Both the position numbers and the translations under genes were made by a program. Shown here in pieces: positions 26,363-33,881 of a DNA stretch of 64,000 bases. This DNA is from Rhodoblastus sp. (GTDB lineage: Bacteria; Pseudomonadota; Alphaproteobacteria; Rhizobiales; Beijerinckiaceae). The DNA lies in NCBI RefSeq assembly GCF_019449565.1, contig NZ_JAGRPM010000083.1:32890-96889 (forward strand), read 5' to 3'. Numbering within the stretch: the first letter of the stretch is position 1; each line of letters begins with the position of its first letter. A model generated the notes under the pieces. The model was not told where the DNA came from. It did no database searches and saw only the letters and a program-made list of their open reading frames with translations.

Positions 26363-26889
26363 ATAGACTCGTCGCGCGGGATGCGAAACGCCTCACGGCG
26401 CGGGCCGGCCGGCGTCATGCGCCGCCGCGCGCCGATGCGGTCGCCTTCCTCCATCGGGCCAAGATCGGACTCGCCGTCGGGAAAGACGACCAGCGCGCGA
26501 TTTCCGATACGGACGAGAACGAGACGGTCGTCGCGCTCGGCGAGGCGCGCCCATTGTTTGATCTTGTCGAAAAACGGCCGCCGCCTCCAGCGGTCGGGCT
26601 GGCTGGCGTCGACATGAACCGCGACCATGCGGCCGTCGCCTTCCAGCGTGACGACGAGTTTCGCGCGGTCGGGGCGCCAATCCTCGCCGAGTTCAGGATT
26701 GGTCAGAAAAGCGCAGGTGAAATCGCGGCATTCTCCCGGCCGGCGCGGATAGATCGCGCAGCCGCCGCCCGGACGGCACTGGGCGCACCAGCGGCCCGGC
26801 GGCTTGTCGATCTCGGCGATTTTCATCACCTTGCAGCACAGCGTGCAGGAGCCGCAGCTGCGCCCCTCCACAATGGGAAGCGGCGGCAA
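26359..26889 (-). CDS. YkgJ-family cysteine cluster protein
   Basis: 176-aa protein with a zinc- or iron-binding cysteine cluster of the YkgJ/CxxCxxCC type: C12-G-S-C15-T-L-C18-C19, C35-x2-C38, C44, C54 and C59. The remainder (65-176) is basic with no known motif. The molecular role of the family is not established. It is encoded directly after the second Sel1-like gene on the same strand (two-base gap to its stop) and may belong to the pqqA-Sel1 transcription unit. Confidence 0.8.
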   Translation of the reverse strand: MPPLPIVEGRSCGSCTLCCKVMKIAEIDKPPGRWCAQCRPGGGCAIYPRRPGECRDFTCAFLTNPELGEDWRPDRAKLVVTLEGDGRMVAVHVDASQPDRWRRRPFFDKIKQWARLAERDDRLVLVRIGNRALVVFPDGESDLGPMEEGDRIGARRRMTPAGPRREAFRIPRDESI

Positions 26890-26891
26890 AT

Positions 26892-27455
26892 CTAAAACTG
26901 CGGCTTGCGGTAATGCGCGAGATCGGCGGTCGGAGTCACCGATTCCGGATCGTAATCATGCTGCGCCAATTCGCGCGCGGTCTTGTCGCCAGCCGCCGCC
27001 GACTTATCCACCAGAGCCTTGCCGAGCGCGCGGTCCTGCGCGACGCCATGACCGCGCAGCAGGTCGAGGCCGTAATTCAGCTGTCCAATCGAGGAGCCGG
27101 TGTCGGCCAGGCGCTTGTCCCAATCCGCCGCCTTGGCAGGGTCCGAGGGGCGGTCATAACCATTTTCCTCGGTCCAGGCCGCCCAAGGCATGGCGTAGAC
27201 ATTGCTGTGCTCCGCGCAGCGTTCAAAAATGCGCCGCGCCGCGTCGTGCCAGCCCATTTTGGCGAGGGGATAGCCATACATGCACATGCCGGGGTCGAAG
27301 CGCGCCTCCTTGGACCGCTCGGCCCAATATTCGATGCTCAGTTCGGAGGGTGGATTGAGCGTTCCGGCATCATCCCCACTGCTTTCCGCGCGGGCCGGCG
27401 CCGCGAAGGACGCCCCGGTCAACAAAGCGGCGATCAAAAAGCTTTTGCCGATCAT
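26892..27455 (-). CDS. Secreted Sel1-like protein, copy 2 of a tandem pair
   Basis: 187-aa exported protein with a signal peptide (MIGKSFLIAALLTGASFAAPARA); ATG 27455 follows GGGGGGAAG. The conserved core has S-I-E-Y-W-A-E-R-S-K-E, F-D-P-G-M-C-M-Y-G-Y, R-R-I-F-E-R-C-A-E, E-E-N-G-Y-D-R-x-S-D-P, a single Sel1-like repeat (S-I-G-Q-L-N-Y-G-L-D-L-L-R-G-H-G-V) and the tail H-D-Y-D-P-E-S-V-T-P. Two conserved cysteines could pair. It is a clear paralogue of the gene starting at 28041. Function unknown; a periplasmic binding or scaffold role is the most that can be suggested. Confidence 0.8.
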   Translation of the reverse strand: MIGKSFLIAALLTGASFAAPARAESSGDDAGTLNPPSELSIEYWAERSKEARFDPGMCMYGYPLAKMGWHDAARRIFERCAEHSNVYAMPWAAWTEENGYDRPSDPAKAADWDKRLADTGSSIGQLNYGLDLLRGHGVAQDRALGKALVDKSAAAGDKTARELAQHDYDPESVTPTADLAHYRKPQF

Positions 27456-27483
27456 TTCAAACTTCCCCCCGGAAGCGGCGTGG

Positions 27484-28041
27484 TCAGAACTGAGGATGGC
27501 GATAGCGCGCCTTGTCGGCTTCGGGCGTAACCGATTCCGGGTCGTAATCATGCGCGATCAGCTCGCGAGCGGTCGAATCGCCGCCTGCGGCCGCGAGGTC
27601 GATGAGGGACTTTCCCGACGCACGGTCGAGCGGCGCGCCGTGGCCGCGCAACAGGTCGAGGCCGTAATTGAACTGGCCGATCGGCGAGCCGGCATCGGCA
27701 AGGCGCTTGTCCCATTCGGCGGCCTTGACGGGGTCGGAGGCACGATCGTAGCCGTTCTCCTCCAGATAGGACATCCACGGCATGGCGTGCAGATTGCCGT
27801 TATCGGCGCAGCGCTCGAAGATGCGCCGCGCCTCCTCATGCTGGCCGGTCTTGTCGAGGAAGACGCCGTAGCCGCACATGTGGGGATCGAAACGCTCTTC
27901 GGTCGATTTCGCCGCCCAATATTGCATGTCCAGCACCTGCGGGTTCAACTCCTCGGGCTGTTCGGCTGCCGAAGACCCGGCGACGGCGGCCTCGACGCGG
28001 ATGGCGAGAACGAGCGCGCAGGCTGCAAGAAGCAGTCTCAT
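27484..28041 (-). CDS. Secreted Sel1-like protein, copy 1 of a tandem pair
   Basis: 185-aa paralogue of the following gene, with a signal peptide (MRLLLAACALVLAIRVEAAVA). ATG 28041 follows GGAGA. Shared features are the Q-Y-W-A-A-K-S-T-E-E-R-F-D-P-H-M-C stretch, R-R-I-F-E-R-C-A-D, E-E-N-G-Y-D-R, the Sel1-like G-Q-F-N-Y-G-L-D-L-L-R-G-H-G and the C-terminal H-D-Y-D-P-E-S-V-T-P-E. The two proteins differ mainly in the signal peptide and the segment after it. It is the first full-size gene downstream of the pqqA-like gene, separated from it by a hairpin. No characterised homologue comes to mind. Confidence 0.8.
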   Translation of the reverse strand: MRLLLAACALVLAIRVEAAVAGSSAAEQPEELNPQVLDMQYWAAKSTEERFDPHMCGYGVFLDKTGQHEEARRIFERCADNGNLHAMPWMSYLEENGYDRASDPVKAAEWDKRLADAGSPIGQFNYGLDLLRGHGAPLDRASGKSLIDLAAAGGDSTARELIAHDYDPESVTPEADKARYRHPQF

Positions 28042-28138
28042 CCGGGTCTCCAATTTTGCTGTTTCAACGACCATCCCAAAACAAATGGCCGCCCCGCGCA
28101 GCGGAAGCGACCAGAGCGTTTGGAGGAAGAGGGAGGCA

Positions 28139-28172
28139 GCCGACGCGGTGTGGAAGGAAGCGCCGCGTCGGC
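28139..28172 (-). promoter_or_regulatory. Hairpin between pqqA-like gene and Sel1-like gene
   Basis: Perfect 10-bp inverted repeat GCCGACGCGG/CCGCGTCGGC (28139-28148 with 28163-28172, 14-base loop), beginning seven bases after the pqqA stop. There is no T-run, so a partial terminator or RNA-processing/stability element giving excess pqqA transcript is more likely than full termination. Confidence 0.6.
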
Positions 28173-28179
28173 AAAATCG

Positions 28180-28257
28180 TCAGATTTCAGCGGACATATA
28201 GGAAGTGACTTCCATGCCGCAGCAAACTTCGCAAACTTCCGGAGCAGTCCAGGTCAT
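28180..28257 (-). CDS. pqqA: PqqA-like PQQ precursor peptide
   Basis: A 25-codon gene with ATG 28257 after a GGGAG ribosome-binding site. The peptide starts MTWTAPEV, has C9, C12 and C13, and then G14-M-E16-V-T-S-Y20, ending S-A-E-I. PqqA peptides are the source of pyrroloquinoline quinone: a glutamate and a tyrosine in an E-x3-Y arrangement are cross-linked by PqqE and excised. E16 and Y20 match exactly, and the G-M-E-V-T-S-Y and S-A-E-I segments resemble methylobacterial PqqA. Oddities: three cysteines, slightly short tail, and no pqqBCDE in the window. It could supply PQQ as an extra precursor copy or be a diverged peptide used by another maturase. Confidence 0.85.
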   Translation of the reverse strand: MTWTAPEVCEVCCGMEVTSYMSAEI

Positions 28258-28357
28258 AGCTTTCTCCCGTTGAACGACTTGTTTCGTCGAGCGTCTTCGA
28301 CGCATGGATTTTTATAGGCGCGGCGCTCATGGGATGCGTCAGACCCCGGCGAGAAAA

Positions 28358-28375
28358 TTGTAAGATTTTTGTCAG
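28358..28375. promoter_or_regulatory. Shared 18-bp motif, pqqA-side copy
   Basis: ttgtaagatttttgtcag on the plus strand matches the motif at 31167-31184 at 15 of 18 positions. It lies about 100 bases upstream of the pqqA ATG and overlaps the stop codon of the response-regulator gene. On the minus strand it reads as ACAAA and CTTACA half-elements about ten bases apart, the geometry expected for an OmpR-family regulator. Confidence 0.5.
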
Positions 28376-29076
28376 GGATCCTCGTCATAGCGGTAGCCGA
28401 CGCCATGAACCGTCTTGATGATGCAAGGATGCGCGGGATCGATCTCGATCTTGCGCCGCAGCCCTGAGACATATTGGTCGAGCGCGCGGCTGTTCGGCAT
28501 GTAATCGCGGCCCCAGGCGGCGTCGAACAATTCGTCGCGCGAGACCGCCTTGCCCTTGCGGGCGCTCAGCGCCTGAAGAATCGCCAGCTCGCGCGGCGCG
28601 AGGTCGATGCTCTGGCCGCCACGCCACGCGCGCAAAGCCTCGGGATCGATCTCCAGATCGCCCATGCGCAGACGCGGCGCAGGCTCCGCTGGCGCGGCTT
28701 CGGGTGACGGCGCGGCGCGCGTCCGGCGCAGCGCGGCCTTGATCCGCGCCACCAGTTCGCGGGCCGAAAAGGGCTTGGCGATATAATCATCGGCGCCGAT
28801 CTCCAGCCCGATCACCCGGTCGATCTCGGCGCCGCGCGCGGAAAGCAGCAGGATCGGCGTCTGGGCGTCGCGCGCGCGGATGCGGCGGCAGAGATCGAGC
28901 CCGTCGAGATGCGGCATCATCACATCGAACAGGCAAAGCGCCGGCGCTTCCTCGGTGAAGGCGCGCCAGGCCGCCTCGCCGTCCTCCGCGACGACGCAAT
29001 CGATGCCCTCCAGCGACAGAAGATCGACCAGCCCGGCGCGCAAGTTGGGATCGTCTTCGGCGATGAGAATTTTCAT
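28372..29076 (-). CDS. OmpR-family response regulator
   Basis: DNA-binding response regulator. Receiver domain with E7-D-D and phospho-acceptor D51 (L-F-D-V-M-M-P), conserved L-S-A-R and K-P-F-S-A-R-E-L; winged-helix C-terminal domain with L-A-P-R-E-L-A-I-L, S-R-D-E-L-F, A-L-D-Q-Y-V-S-G-L-R-R-K-I and T-V-H-G-V-G-Y-R-Y. ATG 29076 follows GGGGAAGGG and overlaps the kinase stop as ATGA; 234 aa. It is the last gene of an MxaD-like/kinase/regulator operon, and candidate binding sites flank that operon. Methylotrophs use OmpR-type MxbM and MoxX-like systems to control methanol oxidation; equivalence is inference. Confidence 0.92.
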   Translation of the reverse strand: MKILIAEDDPNLRAGLVDLLSLEGIDCVVAEDGEAAWRAFTEEAPALCLFDVMMPHLDGLDLCRRIRARDAQTPILLLSARGAEIDRVIGLEIGADDYIAKPFSARELVARIKAALRRTRAAPSPEAAPAEPAPRLRMGDLEIDPEALRAWRGGQSIDLAPRELAILQALSARKGKAVSRDELFDAAWGRDYMPNSRALDQYVSGLRRKIEIDPAHPCIIKTVHGVGYRYDEDP

Positions 29077-30557
29077 CCCTTCCCCTCGTCGGGTTTGGCT
29101 TCGATCGTGGCCCGCGCGCAAAGACCCGGATCGGCGCCGCTCAGCGCGAAGCCGCCGCCATTGGCGCGCGCCAGCTCTTGCACGATCGAAAGCCCGAGCC
29201 CGTGCGATGGCTTGACCTCGCCGCCCTGCGGTCCGGCCGCGCCGTAATCGCGCACGGCGAGCGCCAGCAGACCGTCGCGCCAGTCGATAGCGACGTCAAT
29301 CCTCCCCGGGGCGTATTTGCGGGCGTTGTCGATGAGATTGACGAGGATGCGCTCGAAGGCTCCGGCGTCGAAACGCAACCGTGGCTGCGCGTCGCATTGC
29401 ACCTCGCAATAACAGCCCGAGGCGGCCATCAGCTTCTCGTAACGGGCGACGACGCGCCGCGCCAGGGCGCATGGATCGCCGACTGAGGTTCTCGGCGCCG
29501 GGGCCGCGCCGCGATCGCTGCGGATCGTTTCGCCCGCGAGCGCGTCGAGCCGGTCGATTTCCTCCGCCAGCACGCCGCAATAGCGATCGACTTCGGGCGC
29601 GCCTCCGGCCTTGCGCGCGATGAGTTCGGCATAGAGTTTCAGATTGGCGAGCGGCGTGCGCAGATCATGCGAAAGCCGCGCGGCCAGCGCGGCGCGGGCG
29701 GCGTCCTCCGCCAGCCGCGCCTTGTCGGCCCGGCGGGCCTGCCAGACCAGCAACAGCCAGACCAGCGCAAGAGGCGCGGCGAGCGCGAGACGGCCGAATG
29801 CGCTGTGACTCGGCGCGGGCGCTCCGCCGGCGTCGATCGCCCAGCCATGCAGGGCGCCGGTCTGGAGGAAGGATTCATAGCCCTCGGGCGCCTCGCCCTT
29901 TTTCCAGATGACCCGGTCGAAGGAATCGCGCAGGCGAAAAGCCCAGCCCGGAAAGGCCCTGCTGCGCGCATTCAGCGCTGCGATCATGGTGGGAAAGACG
30001 AAACGGCCATTGAGGGCGAGGCAGGTTTCCTTCCGCGCCTCGCCTTCGCCGATGCGGCGGCATTCGAAATAATAGGCGCCGGAGGCGTTAGGGAACCAGC
30101 CATTGACGAAATCGCCATCGCGCAGAAGATTGGCCGCGTCGATCAGCGTGCGTAGCTTTTCTTCCCACATTTTGGGCGCGGCGAGGGGATCTTCCGGCGG
30201 GAACAGCGTGCGGTCGCCTTCGCGGATCAGCACGAGCAATTCCATGTCATAGCCGGAAATGACCCGCCAGAGCGCCTGCGGCGGGTCGAGGCCTTCCGCC
30301 GTGGCGCGCGCGACATTGATCTCGGCGTAAAGCGCAAGTTCCGTCACTTCATTCGCCGCCGCATAGCCGAGCGCTTCGGCCGCGCGCTGCGACTGACGGC
30401 GCGCGCTCTCGCGCAGGGCGAGATAATCGGCGTCGAGCCATTGCGCCGCGAGAAGGGCGACGAAGGCGAGCGGCAGGGCGTAAAACAGAGCCTGCCGGGC
30501 CGTCGCCGCCCAGTTTTCACGCGAGAGCGGCGGAATTTTCGCGCCGCCGGAGGTCAA
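29073..30557 (-). CDS. Membrane sensor histidine kinase
   Basis: 494-aa kinase partner of the following regulator. Two membrane segments (about 22-40 and 255-273) bracket a roughly 210-residue periplasmic sensor domain that contains the cysteines C167 and C179 and many aromatic residues. The transmitter has the H-box S-H297-D-L-R-T-P-L, N-box L-V-N-L-I-D-N-A-R-K-Y-A and G-box H-G-L-G-L-S-I. It starts with a TTG at 30557 that overlaps the stop of the MxaD-like gene (TTGA), so the two are translationally coupled. The ligand is unknown. The linkage to a secreted MxaD-like protein suggests that the sensor may read periplasmic dehydrogenase status. Confidence 0.92.
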   Translation of the reverse strand: MTSGGAKIPPLSRENWAATARQALFYALPLAFVALLAAQWLDADYLALRESARRQSQRAAEALGYAAANEVTELALYAEINVARATAEGLDPPQALWRVISGYDMELLVLIREGDRTLFPPEDPLAAPKMWEEKLRTLIDAANLLRDGDFVNGWFPNASGAYYFECRRIGEGEARKETCLALNGRFVFPTMIAALNARSRAFPGWAFRLRDSFDRVIWKKGEAPEGYESFLQTGALHGWAIDAGGAPAPSHSAFGRLALAAPLALVWLLLVWQARRADKARLAEDAARAALAARLSHDLRTPLANLKLYAELIARKAGGAPEVDRYCGVLAEEIDRLDALAGETIRSDRGAAPAPRTSVGDPCALARRVVARYEKLMAASGCYCEVQCDAQPRLRFDAGAFERILVNLIDNARKYAPGRIDVAIDWRDGLLALAVRDYGAAGPQGGEVKPSHGLGLSIVQELARANGGGFALSGADPGLCARATIEAKPDEGKG

Positions 30558-31048
30558 TTTTTGGGGAAAGCCTTGGCCAGAGCGTCAAGACCGCCGCGAT
30601 AGACGCCAGCGATCGCCTTGCGGGCGGCCTCGGCTTCCGAGCCGGCCACGGGCTTGAACGACGAGGACCACACGACTTCGCTGCCTTGTCCGTCCGGCTT
30701 GACCGTAATGGTCGAGACATAGCCCGTGACCGGCAGAACCTTCTGGTTCGCGCCATTGTCGAGGATGCGGTAGGAATAGCTGTTCGGCTTGTTCTGCACG
30801 ATCGCCTCCCACAGGATCGGACCGCCGAGATCGAGCCGGCGCTGCGAATCCGCCTTGTCGCCGTCCGATGCTTCGGTCGACTTCACTGCCGGATGCCAGG
30901 ACATGTCGCTGAAATGACCGATCTTCTCCCAGACTTTGGCGGGCGGCGCGGCGAGCTTCACCGTCTCCGTCACCTTCACACGTTCCGCCGCATGAGCGGA
31001 AAGTCCGCCAAGCGCCACAAGCGCCGTCGCGATTGCAAGTTTCTTCAT
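30554..31048 (-). CDS. Secreted SRPBCC-fold protein, MxaD-like
   Basis: 164-aa exported protein of the SRPBCC (START-like) fold. ATG 31048 follows GGGAGG and begins a signal peptide (MKKLAIATALVALGGLSAHA). Features are V-x-E-T-V-K-L-A-A-P-P-A-K-V-W-E-K-I-G, M-S-W-H-P-A-V, L-D-L-G-G, and K-V-L-P-V-T-G-Y-V-S-T-I-T-V-K-P with G-V-Y-R-G-G-L-D at the end. This arrangement resembles MxaD, a periplasmic protein that assists methanol dehydrogenase-cytochrome cL interaction. Generic SRPBCC proteins share parts of it, so the MxaD link is moderate. It is the first gene of the operon with the kinase and regulator. Confidence 0.78.
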   Translation of the reverse strand: MKKLAIATALVALGGLSAHAAERVKVTETVKLAAPPAKVWEKIGHFSDMSWHPAVKSTEASDGDKADSQRRLDLGGPILWEAIVQNKPNSYSYRILDNGANQKVLPVTGYVSTITVKPDGQGSEVVWSSSFKPVAGSEAEAARKAIAGVYRGGLDALAKAFPKN

Positions 31049-31166
31049 ATGACTTCCTCCCTTAGAGGGTAATGGCGCGTCGACCGCAGGGTTGGGCCCC
31101 TGACTGAAACGTGAGCGCGTCCATTTGCCAATGCGCCACAAGTTGCGGCAAAAAAGAAGAGGCAGA

Positions 31167-31184
31167 ATGTAAGAATTTTGTCTG
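31167..31184. promoter_or_regulatory. Shared 18-bp motif between MxaD-like operon and pxpB
   Basis: atgtaagaattttgtctg matches the copy at 28358-28375 at 15 of 18 positions. It lies about 120 bases upstream of the MxaD-like ATG and only 13 bases before the divergent pxpB ATG, so it may serve the operon, pxpB, or both. Confidence 0.5.
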
Positions 31185-31197
31185 ACCGGAGCGCGCC

Positions 31198-32001
31198 ATG
31201 CCGCAGCCAGACCTTTTTTCGCCCCGCGCGACGGTGCGCGGGCTCGCGCCTGTTTCTCCCCGAGTGCTCGCGCTTTCTCCCCGAGTGCTCGCGCTTGGCG
31301 ATTGCGCGGCGACGATCAGCTTCGGCGATACAATCGCGCCGGACATCCATGCGCGGGTAAAGGCCTTTTGTGCGGCGCTCGCGGAGGCCGCGCCGATCCC
31401 CGGACTCGGCGAATGGGCGCCCGCCTTCGCCTCCGTGACCTTGTGGTATGATCCGGACCAGATCGCCTTCGCTGATCTGGCGAAACGCCTCGCGGATCTG
31501 GCGGAACAGCCCGCACGCGTCGGCGAGACGGGCGCCCTGTTCGAGATTCCCTTTTGCGCGGAAGGTGATTTCGCGCCGGACCTTGACGAGGTCGCGGCGC
31601 TTGCGGGCCTGACGCCGGAGATCTGGCTGGCGCGTTTCGCCGGGCTGGATTTCGAGGCCTATATGCTCGGCTTCCAGCCCGGCTTCGCCTATCTCGGCGG
31701 CTTGCCGGACGCGCTGTCCGCGCCGCGACTGGCGACGCCGCGCAAATCCGTTCCCGCAGGCTCAGTCGCCATCGCCGACGGCATGTGCGCCGCCTATCCC
31801 TATGCCAGCCCCGGCGGTTGGCGGCTCATCGGCCGCACGCCCGCAATATTGTTCGACATCGGCAATGCGGCCCGCCCCGCCCTGCTCGCGCCGGGCGACC
31901 GCGTGCGCTGGCGCGCGATTTCCCGCGCCGAATATGACGCGCTCGAACGGCGCTGGCGCGCGGAGGGTTTCAACCCCGACAGCTTGCGGGCTCCCTCATG
32001 A
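31198..32001 (+). CDS. pxpB: 5-oxoprolinase subunit PxpB (KipI-like)
   Basis: Subunit of the prokaryotic ATP-dependent 5-oxoprolinase, which opens pyroglutamate to glutamate; also called the KipI or allophanate hydrolase subunit 1 domain. Recognisable segments are F-G-D-T-I-A-P-D-I, the G-F-Q-P-G-F-A-Y-L-G-G-L core, L-A-T-P-R-K-S-V-P-A-G-S-V-A-I-A and P-G-G-W-R-L-I-G-R-T. The ATG at 31198 has CGGAG upstream. The N-terminal 40 residues are atypical, with a seven-residue repeat made by a 21-bp duplication, after which the family sequence begins. Overlaps pxpC by ATGA. Confidence 0.93.
   Translation: MPQPDLFSPRATVRGLAPVSPRVLALSPRVLALGDCAATISFGDTIAPDIHARVKAFCAALAEAAPIPGLGEWAPAFASVTLWYDPDQIAFADLAKRLADLAEQPARVGETGALFEIPFCAEGDFAPDLDEVAALAGLTPEIWLARFAGLDFEAYMLGFQPGFAYLGGLPDALSAPRLATPRKSVPAGSVAIADGMCAAYPYASPGGWRLIGRTPAILFDIGNAARPALLAPGDRVRWRAISRAEYDALERRWRAEGFNPDSLRAPS
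31254..31295 (+). repeat. 21-bp perfect tandem duplication in pxpB
   Basis: Two identical 21-bp units (31254-31274 and 31275-31295) encode S-P-R-V-L-A-L twice in frame near the PxpB N-terminus. It looks like recent slippage. Confidence 0.92.
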
Positions 32002-33005
32002 GCGCGCGCCTCGCCGTCATCCGCCCCGGCGCCGGGGTCGCGGCGCAGGATTTCGGCCGCAGCGGCTTTCGCGCGCTTGGCGTCCCGCTGTCCGGGGCGC
32101 TCGATCCGCTTCTGCTCGCCGCCGCCAACGCCCTCGCCGGCGCGCCCGACGATTCGGCGGGTCTGGAGATCCTGCTCGCCGGGCCAGAATTGCGCGTCGA
32201 ACAGGAGGCTCTTCGTATCGGCCTCGCCGGCGACCTGTCCGGCATTCTCACGCGAGCGAGCGGCGCGCGCGAAAACATTCCCTCGTGGCGCGGGATGATC
32301 CTGCGCGAAGGCGACACGCTGGCGCTGCGCCTCGGCCGCGGCCCGGCCTATCTCGGCTTCTCGGACGGCCTCGACCTGCCGCAGGTTCTCGGCGCCCGCG
32401 CGACCTTTTTGCGCGCCGGATTTGGCGGACTGGAGGGCCGCGCGCTTCAAGCCGGCGATACACTCTCGTGCGGCGTGGCGGCGGCAGGCGATTTTTCGGC
32501 CCCGCCGTTGCAACATATGCCCGGCCCGATCCGCTTCATCTCCGGCCCGCAAGCCGATCATTTTACGGCCGAAGCTCTGGCGCTTTTCGCAACCGCCAAA
32601 TGGCGCGCGGGCGCTGACAGCGACCGCATGGGCCTGCGGCTTTCCGGCCCGCGCCTGACCCACAGCGCGCGCGGCGCGAATATCGTCTCGGACGGCGCGA
32701 CGCCCGGCGCGATCCAGGTCCCCGGCGACGGCCAGCCCATCGTGCTGCGCGCCGATTGCCAGACCTCTGGGGGCTATGCCAAGATCGGCTGCGCTATCTC
32801 GGCCGACCTGCCCCGTCTGGCCCATATCGCGCCCGGCGACATCGTGACCTTCGCGCCGGTCGATCATGCCGATGCGGCGGCGGCGCGCAGCAGGACGCGC
32901 GAAAATTTCGCGCGATGGCGGCGGGAAATCGCGCCGCTCGACGGATGGGACCCGGAGAAATTGTGGAGCGAAAATCTCATCAGCGGCGCCATCTCCGGCC
33001 AATGA
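31998..33005 (+). CDS. pxpC: 5-oxoprolinase subunit PxpC (KipA-like)
   Basis: Second subunit of the oxoprolinase, KipA/biotin-dependent carboxyltransferase-like fold. It opens with the family sequence A-R-L-A-V-I-R-P-G-A-G-V-A-A-Q-D-F-G-R and G-V-P-L-S-G-A-L-D, and later has D-R-M-G-L-R-L-S-G-P and the late Q-T-S-G-G-Y-A-K-I-G. 335 aa is the usual size. Start 31998 overlaps the pxpB stop by four bases, and pxpA follows after a 19-base gap, giving the order pxpB-pxpC-pxpA. Confidence 0.93.
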   Translation: MSARLAVIRPGAGVAAQDFGRSGFRALGVPLSGALDPLLLAAANALAGAPDDSAGLEILLAGPELRVEQEALRIGLAGDLSGILTRASGARENIPSWRGMILREGDTLALRLGRGPAYLGFSDGLDLPQVLGARATFLRAGFGGLEGRALQAGDTLSCGVAAAGDFSAPPLQHMPGPIRFISGPQADHFTAEALALFATAKWRAGADSDRMGLRLSGPRLTHSARGANIVSDGATPGAIQVPGDGQPIVLRADCQTSGGYAKIGCAISADLPRLAHIAPGDIVTFAPVDHADAAAARSRTRENFARWRREIAPLDGWDPEKLWSENLISGAISGQ

Positions 33006-33024
33006 AATTCAACGGCGCGACTCC

Positions 33025-33801
33025 ATGACCCGGCAAAGACAAATCAACCTCAACGCCGACCTCGGCGAGAGCTATGGCGCCTGGCGCATGGGCGACGACG
33101 CGCGCCTGCTGCCGCTGGTCCAATCGGCCAGTCTCGCCTGCGGCTTTCACGCCGGCGACCCGGTCACGATGGGCCGCACGGTGCGCGCCGCCGTCGCCGC
33201 CGGCGTCAGCCTCGGCGCGCATCCCTCCTATCCCGACCTTCAGGGCTTCGGCCGCCGCTCGATGCGCTGTTCGGCGGAAGAGGTTGAGGCTCTCGTCCTT
33301 TATCAAATCGGCGCGCTCGACGCCTTCGCCCGCGCCGAGGGAGCGCACGTCACGCATGTCAAGCCACATGGCGCGCTGAGCAATGATTCCAGCCGCGATC
33401 CCGCGCTCGCGACCGCGATTGCGAGCGCGGTCAAGCGTTATGATCCCAGCCTCATCCTGCTCGCGCCAGCGCATTCGCGTCTCGCGGAAGCCGGAGTCGC
33501 GGCGGGCCTGCGGGTCGCCATCGAAATTTTCGCCGACCGGACCTATGAGGACGACGGCGCGCTGACGCCGCGCGCAGAAGCGGGCGCCGTATTGCATCAG
33601 CGCGAGGCCTGCCGCGCCCATCTCTCCGCCATGCTGGACGGCGGAGGACTGGTGACGCGCGGCGGAAAAATCCTGCCGACGCCGATCCACAGCGTCTGCA
33701 TTCATGGGGACGGCCCCGGCGCGGTCGACATCGCCGCCGAACTCCATCGATATTTGCAAAAAAACTTTCGACTGGCGCCTCTGCCGGCCTTGTTTACCTA
33801 G
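33025..33801 (+). CDS. pxpA: 5-oxoprolinase subunit PxpA (LamB/YcsF family)
   Basis: LamB/YcsF-family subunit of the oxoprolinase. Family marks are N-L-N-A-D-L-G-E-S-Y-G, A-C-G-F-H-A-G-D-P, A-H-P-S-Y-P-D, V-K-P-H-G-A-L and V-C-I-H-G-D. The frame is open far upstream, but ATG 33025 begins the normal N-terminus and gives 258 aa, typical of the family. With pxpB and pxpC upstream the complete enzyme is encoded, allowing use of pyroglutamate formed from glutamine or glutathione breakdown. Confidence 0.94.
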   Translation: MTRQRQINLNADLGESYGAWRMGDDARLLPLVQSASLACGFHAGDPVTMGRTVRAAVAAGVSLGAHPSYPDLQGFGRRSMRCSAEEVEALVLYQIGALDAFARAEGAHVTHVKPHGALSNDSSRDPALATAIASAVKRYDPSLILLAPAHSRLAEAGVAAGLRVAIEIFADRTYEDDGALTPRAEAGAVLHQREACRAHLSAMLDGGGLVTRGGKILPTPIHSVCIHGDGPGAVDIAAELHRYLQKNFRLAPLPALFT

Positions 33802-33881
33802 GCGCAGCCTTGCATCGGCGCGCATGAAAGCTATGCTCGCGCAAATTTCGCTCCAGAAGCGATTTTTGCACAGGAGCGTCC

